Shown here in pieces: positions 43,003-53,012 of a stretch of DNA of 64,000 bases (within the stretch, counting starts at the first letter, position 1; every line of letters starts with the position of its first letter). Both the position numbers and the translations under genes were made by a program. Below the pieces are notes generated by a model. The model did no database searches. It was not told where the DNA came from and was given only the letters and a program-made list of their open reading frames with translations. Source of the stretch: Dictyobacter aurantiacus (lineage in GTDB: Bacteria > Chloroflexota > Ktedonobacteria > Ktedonobacterales > Ktedonobacteraceae); contig NZ_BIFQ01000001.1 in assembly GCF_003967515.1 (NCBI RefSeq), positions 3,782,001-3,846,000 on the forward strand. Reading direction: 5' to 3'.

Positions 43003-44388
43003 ATGAAGCTCGCTGAGGTTAAGAGTCTCATTGAGGATGGAAAAGTTGAATACATCAAACTTGGTGTGTCCGATATCGATGGCGTCTTCCGTGGTAAGCG
43101 CGTCACGGCACCATTCTTCCTGGATGGGCTCGAAGATGGATTCGCCCAATCTGATGTGTTATTTGGCTGGGATATCGCGGAGAATGTGCTCCCCAATCTG
43201 AAGGTGAGCAACATTAACCGTGGCTTTGGGGACTTCGTGATGATCCCCGACCTCGATACGTTCGCGCTGGTTCCCTGGGAGGACAAAGTGGCGTCCTGCG
43301 TCTGCGATCTGCGAGCCGAGCATGGTGATCCCATCAACGTCTCACCGCGCTATGTATTGAAGTCCCTGCTTGGGCGCGCTCGCGACCTGGGATTCTCCGC
43401 CATGGCGGCCTCTGAATTAGAGATGCGTTTCTTCCGTGAAGACCAGGTGTCGCTGCGCAGCAAAGATTTTGGTCCGGATCTGACGCCAATCAATCCTGGC
43501 ACTAACTGCTACGTGATCAGCCATGCCACGGCCGACGATTATCTGATCGGGCAGATTGTGCGTCAGATGCGTACCTACGGTATTGAGATCGAGGGCTACA
43601 ACCGCGAGCACGGACCCGGTATGTATGAGATCAACATGCACTACAGCGCCGCCCTGACAGCGGCCGACCACACCATGCTCTTTAAGAACGGCATCAAAGA
43701 GATCTGCCACCAGAAGGGCTTCACCCCGACCTTTATGGCCAAGTGGAACGCTGATGAGGATGGTAGCAGCGGCCACTCCCATATCAGTTTGTGGGACGTG
43801 GCTGGTGAGCGCAACGTCTTCTGGGACGATGACGCCGAGGACCACATGTCCGCTACCATGCGCTATTTCCTGGCCGGTGTGCTACAGAAGATGCCCGACT
43901 TTATGGCGCTTTATGCCCCCACTATCAATTCATATAAACGCTACATCGAGGGGACCTGGACTCCGCTCAATACCGCCTGGGGCATGGATAACCGCACCTG
44001 CGCCGTGCGCGTTATTAACAGCGGTCGCAAATCTATCCGCCTGGAGAATCGAGTGCCAGGGGCCGACGCCAACTTCTACCTGGTCTTTTCCGCCATGCTG
44101 GCCAGCGGTCTCTATGGCATCGAACGCCAGCTGGAACTGCCCGCGCGCCTGGAGGGTAATGCGTATAGTCAGGAGAAAATTGAGCAGGCCCTCGCTAGCG
44201 GTCAGATGCATCCTTTAGCCCGCAATCTGACCGCCGCCACAGACCTGTTCGAGCGCAGCGAGGTGGCCCGCGAATACCTGGGAGCTGACTTCGTCGAGCA
44301 TTTCACCACCACGCGCCGCTGGGAAGTGCAGGAATATGAGAAGGCCGTCACCAACTGGGAGCGCCGCCGCTACCTGGAACTAATTTAG
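43003..44388 (+). CDS. Glutamine synthetase family protein
   Basis: This 461-residue ATP-dependent amide ligase has the GS beta-grasp domain (SDIDGVFRGKR) and catalytic domain, with the ATP-binding GSSGHSHISLWD, and NSYKRYIEGTWTP..RTCAVRV..RLENRVPGADAN. It most resembles the PuuA/GlnA3-like branch that ligates glutamate to amines or polyamines, rather than the main ammonia-assimilating GlnA. Substrate is not certain. The ATG at 43003 follows AAGGGGA; upstream in-frame sequence belongs to the type-B repeat. It overlaps the converging phospholipase gene by four bases. Confidence 0.9.
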   Translation: MKLAEVKSLIEDGKVEYIKLGVSDIDGVFRGKRVTAPFFLDGLEDGFAQSDVLFGWDIAENVLPNLKVSNINRGFGDFVMIPDLDTFALVPWEDKVASCVCDLRAEHGDPINVSPRYVLKSLLGRARDLGFSAMAASELEMRFFREDQVSLRSKDFGPDLTPINPGTNCYVISHATADDYLIGQIVRQMRTYGIEIEGYNREHGPGMYEINMHYSAALTAADHTMLFKNGIKEICHQKGFTPTFMAKWNADEDGSSGHSHISLWDVAGERNVFWDDDAEDHMSATMRYFLAGVLQKMPDFMALYAPTINSYKRYIEGTWTPLNTAWGMDNRTCAVRVINSGRKSIRLENRVPGADANFYLVFSAMLASGLYGIERQLELPARLEGNAYSQEKIEQALASGQMHPLARNLTAATDLFERSEVAREYLGADFVEHFTTTRRWEVQEYEKAVTNWERRRYLELI

Positions 44389-46076
44389 TGCGCGTCTGGC
44401 TCTTCGATCCAGCCATGGTCCTCGCGGACATTTAAGTTATGTTGCGCGGCCTCTTCGGCGGTCAGGTACGGCAGTAAATGGCCGACGAGAGGCTCACGTT
44501 CCTTGTAGCGTTGTAGATTTTCCTCGGCCCTCTGTCGCATCAACTGAACGGCCTGGAAGGGATCGTGCAGGGCCTCTTCCATCTGCTGGAAGGCTTTCTC
44601 GGCCAGTGCCCGCGCCTGCGTATCCAGGTTTTGTTCCCGATAGAGCCGTGAGGCCGCGGCCAGCTCTTCTGGCTTCAGCAGTCCAATGTGTTCCGCTTGC
44701 AGCAGCAGGCGCAGACCGTGGGCCAGGAAGCTATCCAGCGTCGCTACGTTGATCTCGGTATCGTCGTGCATGCCGCGATTATTTAGATTGCCCGAGCCGA
44801 CGGTAGACCAGGTATCATCGATGATGGCCGCTTTCGAATGCACATAGATCGGGCGATAGTGCAGCAGGCCATCCTCCATTTTAAAGTGTGAGGTGGCCAG
44901 GCAGAAAGCGTGCAACCTGCTCTCCTTCACCGCCTCGGGTGCCTCGTTCCGCAGCCGCATCAGGGCCGCGTCGCTGAAGGCACGTCCCACATTGGGATGA
45001 TCGGGTAGGATGATGCTCATGGTAACGCCCCGGCGCAGGGCCTCGATGATCTGCCCGATGTGTTCCTCCATCTCCGCGCTATCCCTACCCAGCAGCGAGA
45101 TATCAACGCCGTAGTAAGCGCGTTGCCAGAAATATTGATTTTCCAGATAGATGGATTGCTGCGCGTTGGTGAATGCATGATCATAGAGCTGCGTAATGCC
45201 CAGAATGGCCTCTTTATCAAAGCTATAGGTATGCTTCGGCACGGTACGGGCGATCTGCACGATGCTCTGGCTTTCCACCGGGGCGGGCATAGGTTGTTCT
45301 GGGATATGCAACTGCTCCAGGTGATGGCGTGCTATCAGATCGTTCCAGCGCTGGCGAAAGTTCAACGCCACATCCCCTGCGGCCAGTCCCGTGATTTTCG
45401 CGTGTGTATCATGCCAGCCATGGGGAGACTTACCCGACTTTGTACGGCGCAGTGGGGTATCAAAAGGATGCTCGGGCGTATCCCAGCGATCGAAATCATC
45501 CTCCTTCTCGATCAACGGATCGAGGCCACCTACAAAGGCGATCTCATTGTCGACCACCGTCACCTTTTGATGCAGCGACTCGATCTGATGATGCAGGATA
45601 CCCTCGGCGCTATCATCGAGCAGGCAGGTGATCCCCATCTCGGTCAGTTTATCGTGAGCCGCCTGGGGATCATATACCGCGAAGGCTTTCTTGGCCTTCC
45701 ACAGCAGCACCTTGACCTCGACCCCCTTGCTCAGCGCGTATGCCAGCACCTCTTTCACCGACAGCCTGTGCGTCAACCAGAAATTGATATCGGCCTCTTG
45801 CAAGCCCTGTGCCCGCAGGCCCTCGATGTACGTGGCACGCGCATTCTGTTCAGGCTGCTCGGGCAATAGATCCTCGCCCCGCACCAGCAGCATATCCGGC
45901 TCCATTCCCCAGTTGGCCAGGTAGATCGAACGCGTGGCGCGCATAAAGCACAGGCACATCTCCATAAAGGTCGCCTGCCCATCTACGTAGTACGTTACGC
46001 GCGAATCACGGCGCACCGGGGTATCGCCCAATGCCCACCAGTCAGTCGCGGTAATCTCTTTTGACTCACTATACAT
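44385..46076 (-). CDS. Phospholipase D-like protein with two HKD motifs
   Basis: This 563-residue protein has two phosphodiesterase half-sites: HQKVTVVDNEIAFVGGLD and HSKAAIIDDTWSTVGSGNLN. It resembles eukaryotic-type PLD proteins and lacks a signal peptide, so it is probably cytoplasmic or membrane-peripheral. It could hydrolyse or transphosphatidylate phospholipids. The C-terminal 100 residues are helical and charged. The ATG ending at 46076 is chosen (GGAGG about 11 bases upstream), as upstream residues are hydrophobic and AT-rich. Its stop overlaps the stop of the converging glutamine-synthetase-family gene. Confidence 0.88.
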   Translation of the reverse strand: MYSESKEITATDWWALGDTPVRRDSRVTYYVDGQATFMEMCLCFMRATRSIYLANWGMEPDMLLVRGEDLLPEQPEQNARATYIEGLRAQGLQEADINFWLTHRLSVKEVLAYALSKGVEVKVLLWKAKKAFAVYDPQAAHDKLTEMGITCLLDDSAEGILHHQIESLHQKVTVVDNEIAFVGGLDPLIEKEDDFDRWDTPEHPFDTPLRRTKSGKSPHGWHDTHAKITGLAAGDVALNFRQRWNDLIARHHLEQLHIPEQPMPAPVESQSIVQIARTVPKHTYSFDKEAILGITQLYDHAFTNAQQSIYLENQYFWQRAYYGVDISLLGRDSAEMEEHIGQIIEALRRGVTMSIILPDHPNVGRAFSDAALMRLRNEAPEAVKESRLHAFCLATSHFKMEDGLLHYRPIYVHSKAAIIDDTWSTVGSGNLNNRGMHDDTEINVATLDSFLAHGLRLLLQAEHIGLLKPEELAAASRLYREQNLDTQARALAEKAFQQMEEALHDPFQAVQLMRQRAEENLQRYKEREPLVGHLLPYLTAEEAAQHNLNVREDHGWIEEPDAH

Positions 46077-46427
46077 ACCTATGATAGCCTCCCAGTAAAT
46101 AATTAAAGAATGCCAAATTATTACAGACTCAAATAATGATACCCGATAATAAGCTTTAAAGGAGACAAACACAAAACTTGCAGGCCAATTTTTTCCATCG
46201 CCGAATAATGGTGAGAGATTTTGCTCAATGGATGACGTAGTTAAATATATCTAAAAAAAATTGATCAGCACATACCTTTTGCACACATGGATAATGGTGA
46301 AATGTAGCAGTCAAAGGAGTGACGCCAAAAGAAGATATTCGCTTTTATTTTTACTGTTACAGTCTATTACGTCGTTATGTGCTGAGTTATCGTTCTACCT
46401 CTTTGGGTTTATGCAAGGAGAATAATT

Positions 46428-48128
46428 GTGAAAGCCGGTAAGAAACTTTCTTTACAGTTCCTCGCCAGCCTCCTGTGCTTGATGGCTATTTTTCTGGCCT
46501 CTTGCGGAGGTGGTGGGAGCCCAGGCACATCCTCACCAGCTGCCTCTGATGACAAGCAGGTGTTGCGTTTCCCGGTTGTTGGTGACATCAACAGCTTCGA
46601 TCCTGGTACCGTACAGGATACCGACTCTAATTTCCCTATTCAGGCCGTCTTTACGGGCCTGGTTACCCTGGACAAAGATCTGAAGGTGAAGCCCCAGCTG
46701 GCTGCTGAATTGCCCAGCGTTTCCAGCGATGGCATGACCTATACCTTCAAGCTGCGCTCTGGCTTGAAGTTCAGCAACGGCGATCCTCTGACATCAAAAG
46801 ACGTTGTCTATAGCATCAACCGCGCTGTCTCCAAGGGCCTCAACTCACCCGTGAGCTACTATCTGAGCCTCTTGAAGGATTTCGACAAAGTCAACGCAGG
46901 TAAGATCCCAACGCTGATTGGTGATAGCCTGCTGACCCCTGATGACAATACCGTTGTGATCAAGATCAGCAAACCAGCCGCTTACTTCCTGGAGACGCTC
47001 TCCTATCCTACATCCTATGTAGTGAATCAGAAGATCGTTGAGAAATACAAAGGCGGCAGCAGCCCCTGGACCGATCATATTCAGGAAGGCGCTGGCGCTG
47101 GCCCATTCAAGGTCCAGACCTATAACCACAGCACCGGTATCACGCTGGTACGCAACGATAACTACTATGGTCCCAAGCCAAAGCTGAAGACCCTGGACGT
47201 TGTCTTCTACAAGAACGAAGACGGCATGTACAAAGCGTATCAGGCCAAACAGCTCGACTTCACCTACGTTCCAACCGCGAACGTCGGCGACGTTACTGGC
47301 AAGCCCGACTATAGCGCGACCGACGTGTTGACCATTCGCTACCTCAGCCTGAACTACCTGGCCAAACCCTTTGACAATATCAAGATTCGTCAGGCCTTCG
47401 CTCTGGCGATCAACAAAGATCTCATCGTCAAGACCGCGATGAATAACGCCTTTACGGCGACCAATCACGTTATCCCCAGTGGCATGCCTGGTTACGATCC
47501 GACGCTGACCGGACCAGAGGGAACCACCACCCAGGGCGATCCCGCCAAAGCCAAGCAGCTGCTGGCCGAAGGTATGAAGGAAGAGGGTATTACGACCCTG
47601 CCTTCGCTGACCCTGACCTACTACCCACGTGAGCAGAGCTTCAAAGACGCGATGTCTCAGATCGTCTCGATGTGGCAGACCAACCTGGGCGTCAAAGTCA
47701 ATGTAAACACCGTGGCCCGCGCCCGTCTGTTGGACCTGGAAAACGCGACCCAGAACAACGCCTCGCTGCCAATGTGGCAGGCGGGCTGGAACGCTGACTA
47801 TCCTGATCCACAGGACTGGCTGACCACCTTCTTCGATCAGGGTTCGGACTACAACCAGTTCAACTATGGTCAGAACCATTCTACCGCTGCTGCCGAGCAG
47901 GTGCAGGTGCAGCAGGAACTGCGCAAAGCCGATGTCACCCAGGACCAGACCGAGCGCATGAAATTGTACAATGACGCTGAGCAGAAGGTTATCAACGATG
48001 TGGCCTGGATCCCTCTGTGGCAGGAGAAAGTACATTCCCTGACCAGCCAGAAGGTGCATAACCTGAAGCTCAACTCCCAGCAGTTGATCCCGCCCGACGA
48101 CTGGAGCAACATTTACATGTCGGCATAA
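46428..48128 (+). CDS. Oligopeptide-type ABC transporter, substrate-binding lipoprotein
   Basis: This 566-residue family 5 solute-binding protein starts with a GTG preceded by AAGGAG. A lipoprotein signal peptide ends in LASC (C25) followed by a Gly/Ser linker. The SBP_bac_5 hallmark lies near residue 100: SDGMTYTFKLRSGLKFSNGDPLTSKDVVYSINR. The product captures peptides or similar solutes for the two permeases downstream. ATPase genes are not adjacent, so the transporter must borrow ATPases encoded elsewhere. Confidence 0.93.
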   Translation: MKAGKKLSLQFLASLLCLMAIFLASCGGGGSPGTSSPAASDDKQVLRFPVVGDINSFDPGTVQDTDSNFPIQAVFTGLVTLDKDLKVKPQLAAELPSVSSDGMTYTFKLRSGLKFSNGDPLTSKDVVYSINRAVSKGLNSPVSYYLSLLKDFDKVNAGKIPTLIGDSLLTPDDNTVVIKISKPAAYFLETLSYPTSYVVNQKIVEKYKGGSSPWTDHIQEGAGAGPFKVQTYNHSTGITLVRNDNYYGPKPKLKTLDVVFYKNEDGMYKAYQAKQLDFTYVPTANVGDVTGKPDYSATDVLTIRYLSLNYLAKPFDNIKIRQAFALAINKDLIVKTAMNNAFTATNHVIPSGMPGYDPTLTGPEGTTTQGDPAKAKQLLAEGMKEEGITTLPSLTLTYYPREQSFKDAMSQIVSMWQTNLGVKVNVNTVARARLLDLENATQNNASLPMWQAGWNADYPDPQDWLTTFFDQGSDYNQFNYGQNHSTAAAEQVQVQQELRKADVTQDQTERMKLYNDAEQKVINDVAWIPLWQEKVHSLTSQKVHNLKLNSQQLIPPDDWSNIYMSA

Positions 48129-48154
48129 CTGGACGGAACGGAAGTTGGGATACG

Positions 48155-48268
48155 TCATCTGCCATTGTTTCCCCCGAAATATGGCAGATGACTTCCTGGT
48201 CCTCTTCACCAGTTAGTTGTAGGTATCCGTGACGTATGGCTCTTTTAATAGATGAGGACGTTACGGAT
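48155..48268 (+). terminator. Two intercistronic hairpins between binding protein and permease
   Basis: GTCATCTGCCAT (48155-48166) pairs perfectly with 48182-48193. ATCCGTGACGT (48226-48236) pairs with 48258-48268, followed by ATTTTCCTTTTT. They may reduce read-through to the permeases or protect the 3' end of the binding-protein mRNA, matching the usual excess of binding protein. Confidence 0.55.
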
Positions 48269-48425
48269 ATTTTCCTTTTTAGCCATCTACCTATTTCTTT
48301 CATCTCTATCGTTTACGTGGGATAGAATACGTAAGTTATGTGGCATTGAAGGCAATATTCCTCTACCTGTACGTGCCTGCTACGGAGATAGCATCGTGGT
48401 AGAGAAAAGGAGGTCGGAGCCTGGT

Positions 48426-49385
48426 ATGCTTAAATTCTTGATCAAGAGATTCGTTGGGCTCATATTCGTGATCTTTTGCGTGACATTTCTCACGTTTATC
48501 ATAGGATACTATTCCCCGAGCAATCCCATTCAGATTATGATGGGTGACCATCCAAACCATCAACTAGAGCTGCAATTGATGCATCAGTATGGATTGGATC
48601 AGCCCATGCTTCAGCAATACGCGAACTTCGTTATTCGCCTGTTGCACTTTGACCTGGGCACCTCGTTTAAAACGATTGGGCGACCGGTTAAAGACATTAT
48701 CGCCGATGGCCTGCCGATATCGCTGGAACTTGGCTTCTGGGCCCTGATCATTCAGGTCGGCATCGGCGTTCCCGTCGGCATTATTTCGGCCATCAAGGCG
48801 AATAGCTGGACCGATACTATCAGCATGGGTGCTTCGCTGGTTATTTACGCGTTGCCATCCTTCATCCTGGCGATTCTGGTGCAGTTCTTGATTATCTGGC
48901 TGGACAATACCTTTGGTTTGAACTGGCCAAACACCCAGTGGGGCACCCCCTGGCAATACAGCTGGACGGATATCCAGTATAAGCTCGCGCCAATTCTGGT
49001 GTATGGCGCGACCGGTATGGCTTATTTCGCGCGTCTATCGCGTACGAGTATGCTGGAGATCCTGCGCCAGGACTACGTGCGTACAGCCCGTGCCAAAGGA
49101 TTATATGAGCGGGCCGTCATCTATCGTCACGCTTTTCGCAACGCATTGATCCCGTTGATTACCATTATTGGTTTGTCGATTGGCTTCCTGGTAGCGGGCG
49201 CCTTCTTCATTGAAAGAATCTTCTCCATTCCTGGTATTGCTGGTATCACATTGGACTCGATCGATAATCTGGATTATCCAGTAGTGCAGGCGACGACCGT
49301 CATCCTGGCGATCGGCGTGGTCTTTGGCAACCTGTTGTCAGACATCTGCTACACACTTGTTGATCCCCGCATCAAAGCTGAGTAA
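48426..49385 (+). CDS. Oligopeptide-type ABC transporter, permease (DppB-like)
   Basis: This 319-residue membrane subunit has six predicted spans and starts FLIKRFVGLIFVIFCVTFL, as is typical of DppB/OppB. The EAA loop is DYVRTARAKGLYERAVIYRHAFRNAL. The ATG at 48426 follows GGAG by six bases; an AGGAGG further upstream adds support. Longer in-frame starts would run into the intercistronic hairpins. It pairs with the DppC-like permease 21 bases downstream. Confidence 0.93.
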   Translation: MLKFLIKRFVGLIFVIFCVTFLTFIIGYYSPSNPIQIMMGDHPNHQLELQLMHQYGLDQPMLQQYANFVIRLLHFDLGTSFKTIGRPVKDIIADGLPISLELGFWALIIQVGIGVPVGIISAIKANSWTDTISMGASLVIYALPSFILAILVQFLIIWLDNTFGLNWPNTQWGTPWQYSWTDIQYKLAPILVYGATGMAYFARLSRTSMLEILRQDYVRTARAKGLYERAVIYRHAFRNALIPLITIIGLSIGFLVAGAFFIERIFSIPGIAGITLDSIDNLDYPVVQATTVILAIGVVFGNLLSDICYTLVDPRIKAE

Positions 49386-49406
49386 GTTGAGAAGGTGAGT
49401 ATTGAA

Positions 49407-50531
49407 ATGGAACAAGATAGAGGACCGAAAATTAGGAAGCCCAAATTCGTTGAGCCAGGGGAATCTATGGTACCTACACCTTCTCCTCAGGAATTGCTGA
49501 TCGAGGAGGCACCTGCCCTGGCTCCTGAAGTTGTTGATGGGCAACCAGTTAAGAAGCCGGACAAAGAGCAGAAGTCACCCACCCCATTTCAGGAGTCTTT
49601 GCGGCGCCTGCGTAGGGATAAGCGTGCCATGTTTTGTCTGGGTGTGATTATACTCTATGTCCTGATCGCCATCGTTGGGACGCCGATCTATAAGCTGGCG
49701 GGCCCCAGCTATAAGAGTAACATGACCAATACGGTGATTCCTGCCTCAGTTTATCGCGATTTTACCCATCAAGAGGCCGATCGTAAGCACGAGGGGCCGT
49801 CCGCCCAGTACTGGCTGGGTACCGACTCCATCGGTCGTGATCTCTTCTCACGCCTGATGCAGGGTATGTTGATCTCGATCGCAGTGGCGGTGGTCGTCGA
49901 ATTGCTCGATATTATTCTGGGCGTCGCCGTTGGCGTCCTGGCCGGCTATTATGGTGGCTGGATCGACTTCTTCCTGGCGCGCTTCACCGACGTTATCTTT
50001 GCCTTCCCGGGCCTGCTCTTTATCATCTTGCTGGTAGGTATCCTGGGCACCAAGGCCAATGATATGCTGGGCAATATACCCGTCATCGGTGCCAATGGTA
50101 ATGCGCGTCTGCTCTTTGTGTCGGTCGGCCTGGCGCTGACCGTGTGGCCATTGATGGCCCGCTATGTGCGCGGCCAGACGCTGCAGTTGAAGGAGCAGCA
50201 ATTCATTGAGGCGGCCCGCACCTCTGGCGCGACTGACTTCACTATTATCATGCGCCACCTCATTCCTAACCTGTTTAGCATCGTTATTATTGCCTCGACG
50301 CTAAATATCGCCAACACCATTATCAGTGAGGCCGGTATCAGCCTGCTGGGTCTGGGCGTGCAACCTCCTGGCTCCAGTATCGGATTGATGATTTCTGATG
50401 CAACCGACTTCCTGCAGAACCATCCATGGGAAGCCCTGCTGCCATCTTTTGTGCTGGTCATTATCGTTCTGGCCTTCTCCTTCCTCGGCGATGGCCTGCG
50501 TGACGCCTTCGATCCTCGCTCCAAAGACTGA
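49407..50531 (+). CDS. Oligopeptide-type ABC transporter, permease (DppC-like)
   Basis: This 374-residue subunit has the DppC/OppC pattern: a cytoplasmic N-terminal region of about 75 residues, first span LGVIILYVLIAIVGTPIY, the WLGTDSIGRDLFSRLMQG motif, and the EAA loop FIEAARTSGATDFTIIMRHLIPN. An in-frame GTG four codons upstream is an alternative start. It is the last gene of the transporter unit; a type-B module and a palindrome follow. Confidence 0.93.
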   Translation: MEQDRGPKIRKPKFVEPGESMVPTPSPQELLIEEAPALAPEVVDGQPVKKPDKEQKSPTPFQESLRRLRRDKRAMFCLGVIILYVLIAIVGTPIYKLAGPSYKSNMTNTVIPASVYRDFTHQEADRKHEGPSAQYWLGTDSIGRDLFSRLMQGMLISIAVAVVVELLDIILGVAVGVLAGYYGGWIDFFLARFTDVIFAFPGLLFIILLVGILGTKANDMLGNIPVIGANGNARLLFVSVGLALTVWPLMARYVRGQTLQLKEQQFIEAARTSGATDFTIIMRHLIPNLFSIVIIASTLNIANTIISEAGISLLGLGVQPPGSSIGLMISDATDFLQNHPWEALLPSFVLVIIVLAFSFLGDGLRDAFDPRSKD

Positions 50532-50535
50532 GTGG

Positions 50536-50600
50536 GTGTCAGACACACTTTTTACAGGGGGCGTGAGCGCCCCCTTTCGGGCGGCCGCGTAGCGGCCGCC
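50536..50600 (+). repeat. Type-B dispersed module
   Basis: GTGTCAGACACACTTTTT begins five bases past the DppC stop, followed by a GGGGGCG/CGCCCCC hairpin and GCGGCCGC-GTA-GCGGCCGC. A long palindrome comes next. Confidence 0.8.
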
Positions 50601-50608
50601 TGGTTTTT

Positions 50609-50656
50609 TATAGTAGTTCAGCCGCAGCGCATTCGCGCTGCGGCTGAACTACTATA
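50609..50656. terminator. Perfect 22-bp-arm hairpin between convergent genes
   Basis: Arms 50609-50630 and 50635-50656 are exact complements around ATTC. It lies 18 bases from the aldehyde dehydrogenase stop. Confidence 0.9.
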
Positions 50657-50673
50657 TATTTATTGTTAAGAAA

Positions 50674-52077
50674 TTATTCGGCTGGGGACCTGGTGGGCGT
50701 CTCTTCAACTTTGGGACCGATCCAGACGGTCTGGACGTTGACGAACTCTTGAATGCCGAAGTGGGAGAGCTCGCGGCCGTAACCACTGTGCTTGACGCCG
50801 CCGAATGGCAGGCTGGGCGCGGAGGCGGTCATGCCGTTGATGAAGACGCCGCCGGCTTCGATGCGTGCCGCTAGCCTCTGCGCTAGCTCGATATCGCGTG
50901 TCCAGAGATTGCTGCTGAGTCCAAAGATCGAGTCGTTCGCCAACTCGATGGCATGGTCGGCGTCGCGCGCGCGGATGACGGCGGCCATCGGACCAAAGGT
51001 TTCCTCCTTAAACACCGTCATCGCAGGCGTGACATCTACCAGGATGGTGGGCTCATAGTAATAGCCCTTGTCCCCGAAGCGCTTGCCGCCGGTGGCCAGT
51101 CGCGCTCCCTCCGATAGGGACGCCTGGACCTGCTGCTCCAGCGTCTCGCGCAGATCCTTACGCGCCAGCGGTCCTATCTTTGTCTCGCGCTCCAGGGGAT
51201 CGCCGATGTGGAGCTGGCGAGTATTCTTCACGAACTTCTCGACGAACTCGTCGTAGACCTGGCCAACCACGATAAAGCGTTTGGCGGCGATACAGCTCTG
51301 TCCATTGTTCTGGTTGCGCGCCTGCACGGCTGTTTTGGCCGCTTCATCAAGATCGGCGTCGGCCAGCACGATATAGGCATCCGAACCGCCCAGTTCCAGC
51401 ACGTGCTTTTTGAGGACGCTACCACTGGCCTCCGCCACCTTTATACCGGCCTGTTCGCTCCCCGTCAGGGTCACGGCGGCCACGCGCGGATCTTTAATCA
51501 GCTTTTCCGTTTCCGCGCCGGGCACCAGTACGGTCCGAAAGACGCCTTTTGGAAAGCCGACCTCTTCGAACATGCGCTCGATCTCCAGCGCTACCCGTGA
51601 GACGTTGGAGGCGTGCTTGAGTACCGCTGTGTTGCCGGCCATCAGGCCGGGGGCGGCGAAGCGCATCACCTGCCAGTAAGGAAAGTTCCAGGGCATCAGC
51701 GCCAGCACAACGCCCAGAGGACGAAAGGCCACGTAGCTTTTCGTGGCGTTGCTCGACATCTCCTGAGGCGCTAAAAACATTTCCGCGTGATCGGCATAGT
51801 AATCACAGTTCAGCGCGCACTTCTCAACTTCCGACTCCGCTTCCACAATGGGTTTGCCCATCTCCAGTGTCGCGGTTCGCGCCAGGCGAGCCTTATTTTC
51901 GCGCAGATGGCTGGCCAGCCGATGGAAGAGGGCGCTGCGCTCCGCGAAACTGGTGCGGCTCCAGCTATCAAAGGCCGTATGGGCCTGCTGCAGGGCGTTA
52001 TCGATCTGCTCGTCTGTATAGGGTTCAAAGGTCTCCAGAACTTCTTCTGTAGCCGGATTGATTGACTGGATACTCAT
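50674..52077 (-). CDS. NAD(P)-dependent succinate-semialdehyde-type dehydrogenase
   Basis: This 467-residue aldehyde dehydrogenase has the [11 protein letters not shown] segment, the TGSEQAG coenzyme motif, glutamate in LELGGSDAY and the catalytic Cys in [11 protein letters not shown]. The whole resembles the short NAD-dependent succinate-semialdehyde dehydrogenase group, about 450-460 residues. Substrate is inferred from family only. AAGGAAAT precedes the ATG ending at 52077. It lies 16 bases downstream of a cytidylate-kinase-like gene and is probably cotranscribed. Confidence 0.9.
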   Translation of the reverse strand: MSIQSINPATEEVLETFEPYTDEQIDNALQQAHTAFDSWSRTSFAERSALFHRLASHLRENKARLARTATLEMGKPIVEAESEVEKCALNCDYYADHAEMFLAPQEMSSNATKSYVAFRPLGVVLALMPWNFPYWQVMRFAAPGLMAGNTAVLKHASNVSRVALEIERMFEEVGFPKGVFRTVLVPGAETEKLIKDPRVAAVTLTGSEQAGIKVAEASGSVLKKHVLELGGSDAYIVLADADLDEAAKTAVQARNQNNGQSCIAAKRFIVVGQVYDEFVEKFVKNTRQLHIGDPLERETKIGPLARKDLRETLEQQVQASLSEGARLATGGKRFGDKGYYYEPTILVDVTPAMTVFKEETFGPMAAVIRARDADHAIELANDSIFGLSSNLWTRDIELAQRLAARIEAGGVFINGMTASAPSLPFGGVKHSGYGRELSHFGIQEFVNVQTVWIGPKVEETPTRSPAE

Positions 52078-52093
52078 GATATTTATTTCCTTG

Positions 52094-52858
52094 TTATACA
52101 ATAGCTTGTACGATGGGGAGCGCCTGGCAAATAAAGTTTGTGGCGCTCTCAAATGAGAACAGGCCGGTATTGATGAGCAGATGATAGAAATTTGGTTGCT
52201 GCCCGTCTACACCATAGTAGCGGCGTAGATAGCGGGCCTGCTCATCGTCGCGCTGCTCGATCATCTCCTTCGCATTGGCACGCTTGATCTGATACTGCTT
52301 CATCACATAGTCGATGCGATATTCCATAGGCGCGAAAATATGGATATGCAGGGTGCGTGGATTATTATGCAGTAAGAATTGTGAGCCCCGACCCACGATG
52401 ATGGCATTCCCCTGCGTCGCCAGTTCTAGAATGACGCGCTGGGTTAAATGGAAGTAGGCCAGTTCCTGTGTTTGAGACTGGGCCTTGGCGGCCGGGTACA
52501 TATAGTGAACATTGAACGGATTGCTGGACCGCAATGCCTCCAGGATATTGCCTGAGAGTCCGCTGGTCTGCTCATCCTGCTGGACCGCGTATTCTATATC
52601 CACACCCAGCCGCTCGGCCACCTCGGTAATGATCTTCTGATCGACATAGTTGAGCCCGGCGGCCTTCGCCACCAGGTGCGCGATGTCGGAGCCTCCACTG
52701 CCAAACTGGCGTGAGACAGTCACCACGACCGATCCCTGAGGTGGGATGCCGGAGGGCATGGGATCGGCAGCCAGAGCCGTTTCGGGAAGCACGCGCGTCT
52801 CAACCGACTTCCCCTTTGCCCCGAGCTTTTGAGCGTTTCCATGAAGTGTATCTTCCAT
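52094..52858 (-). CDS. Cytidylate kinase-like family protein
   Basis: This 254-residue P-loop protein belongs to the cytidylate-kinase-like (AAK_cyt_like) family. A disordered N-terminus of about 40 residues precedes VVVTVSRQFGSGGSDIAHLVA (P-loop form GSGGS) and LNYVDQKIITEVAERLG. The GRGSQFLLHNNPRTLHIHIFAP segment and the C-terminal YYGVDGQQPNFYHLLINTG are family marks. Its true substrate is unknown; it is not standard Cmk. The ATG ending at 52858 fits AAGGA at eight bases best among three close ATGs. Confidence 0.82.
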   Translation of the reverse strand: MEDTLHGNAQKLGAKGKSVETRVLPETALAADPMPSGIPPQGSVVVTVSRQFGSGGSDIAHLVAKAAGLNYVDQKIITEVAERLGVDIEYAVQQDEQTSGLSGNILEALRSSNPFNVHYMYPAAKAQSQTQELAYFHLTQRVILELATQGNAIIVGRGSQFLLHNNPRTLHIHIFAPMEYRIDYVMKQYQIKRANAKEMIEQRDDEQARYLRRYYGVDGQQPNFYHLLINTGLFSFESATNFICQALPIVQAIV

Positions 52859-53012
52859 CAACATGATCCTTCTTCTGCGTATAAGCTCTGGCATTTTGTG
52901 TCCAGGACCTTCACATAAAGGTTTGCCCTTACTTCTTATGATAATGATCTCTCTAATTATTTTACGTGTAAGGTGTCCCTGAAAGATACGTTTTAGCCTG
53001 CTACCGGCTGGC

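Noticed and set aside
46845-48209. Long antisense frame opposite the peptide-binding protein (454 residues)
   Set aside because: The sense gene has a lipoprotein signal and family motifs; the antisense product has none.
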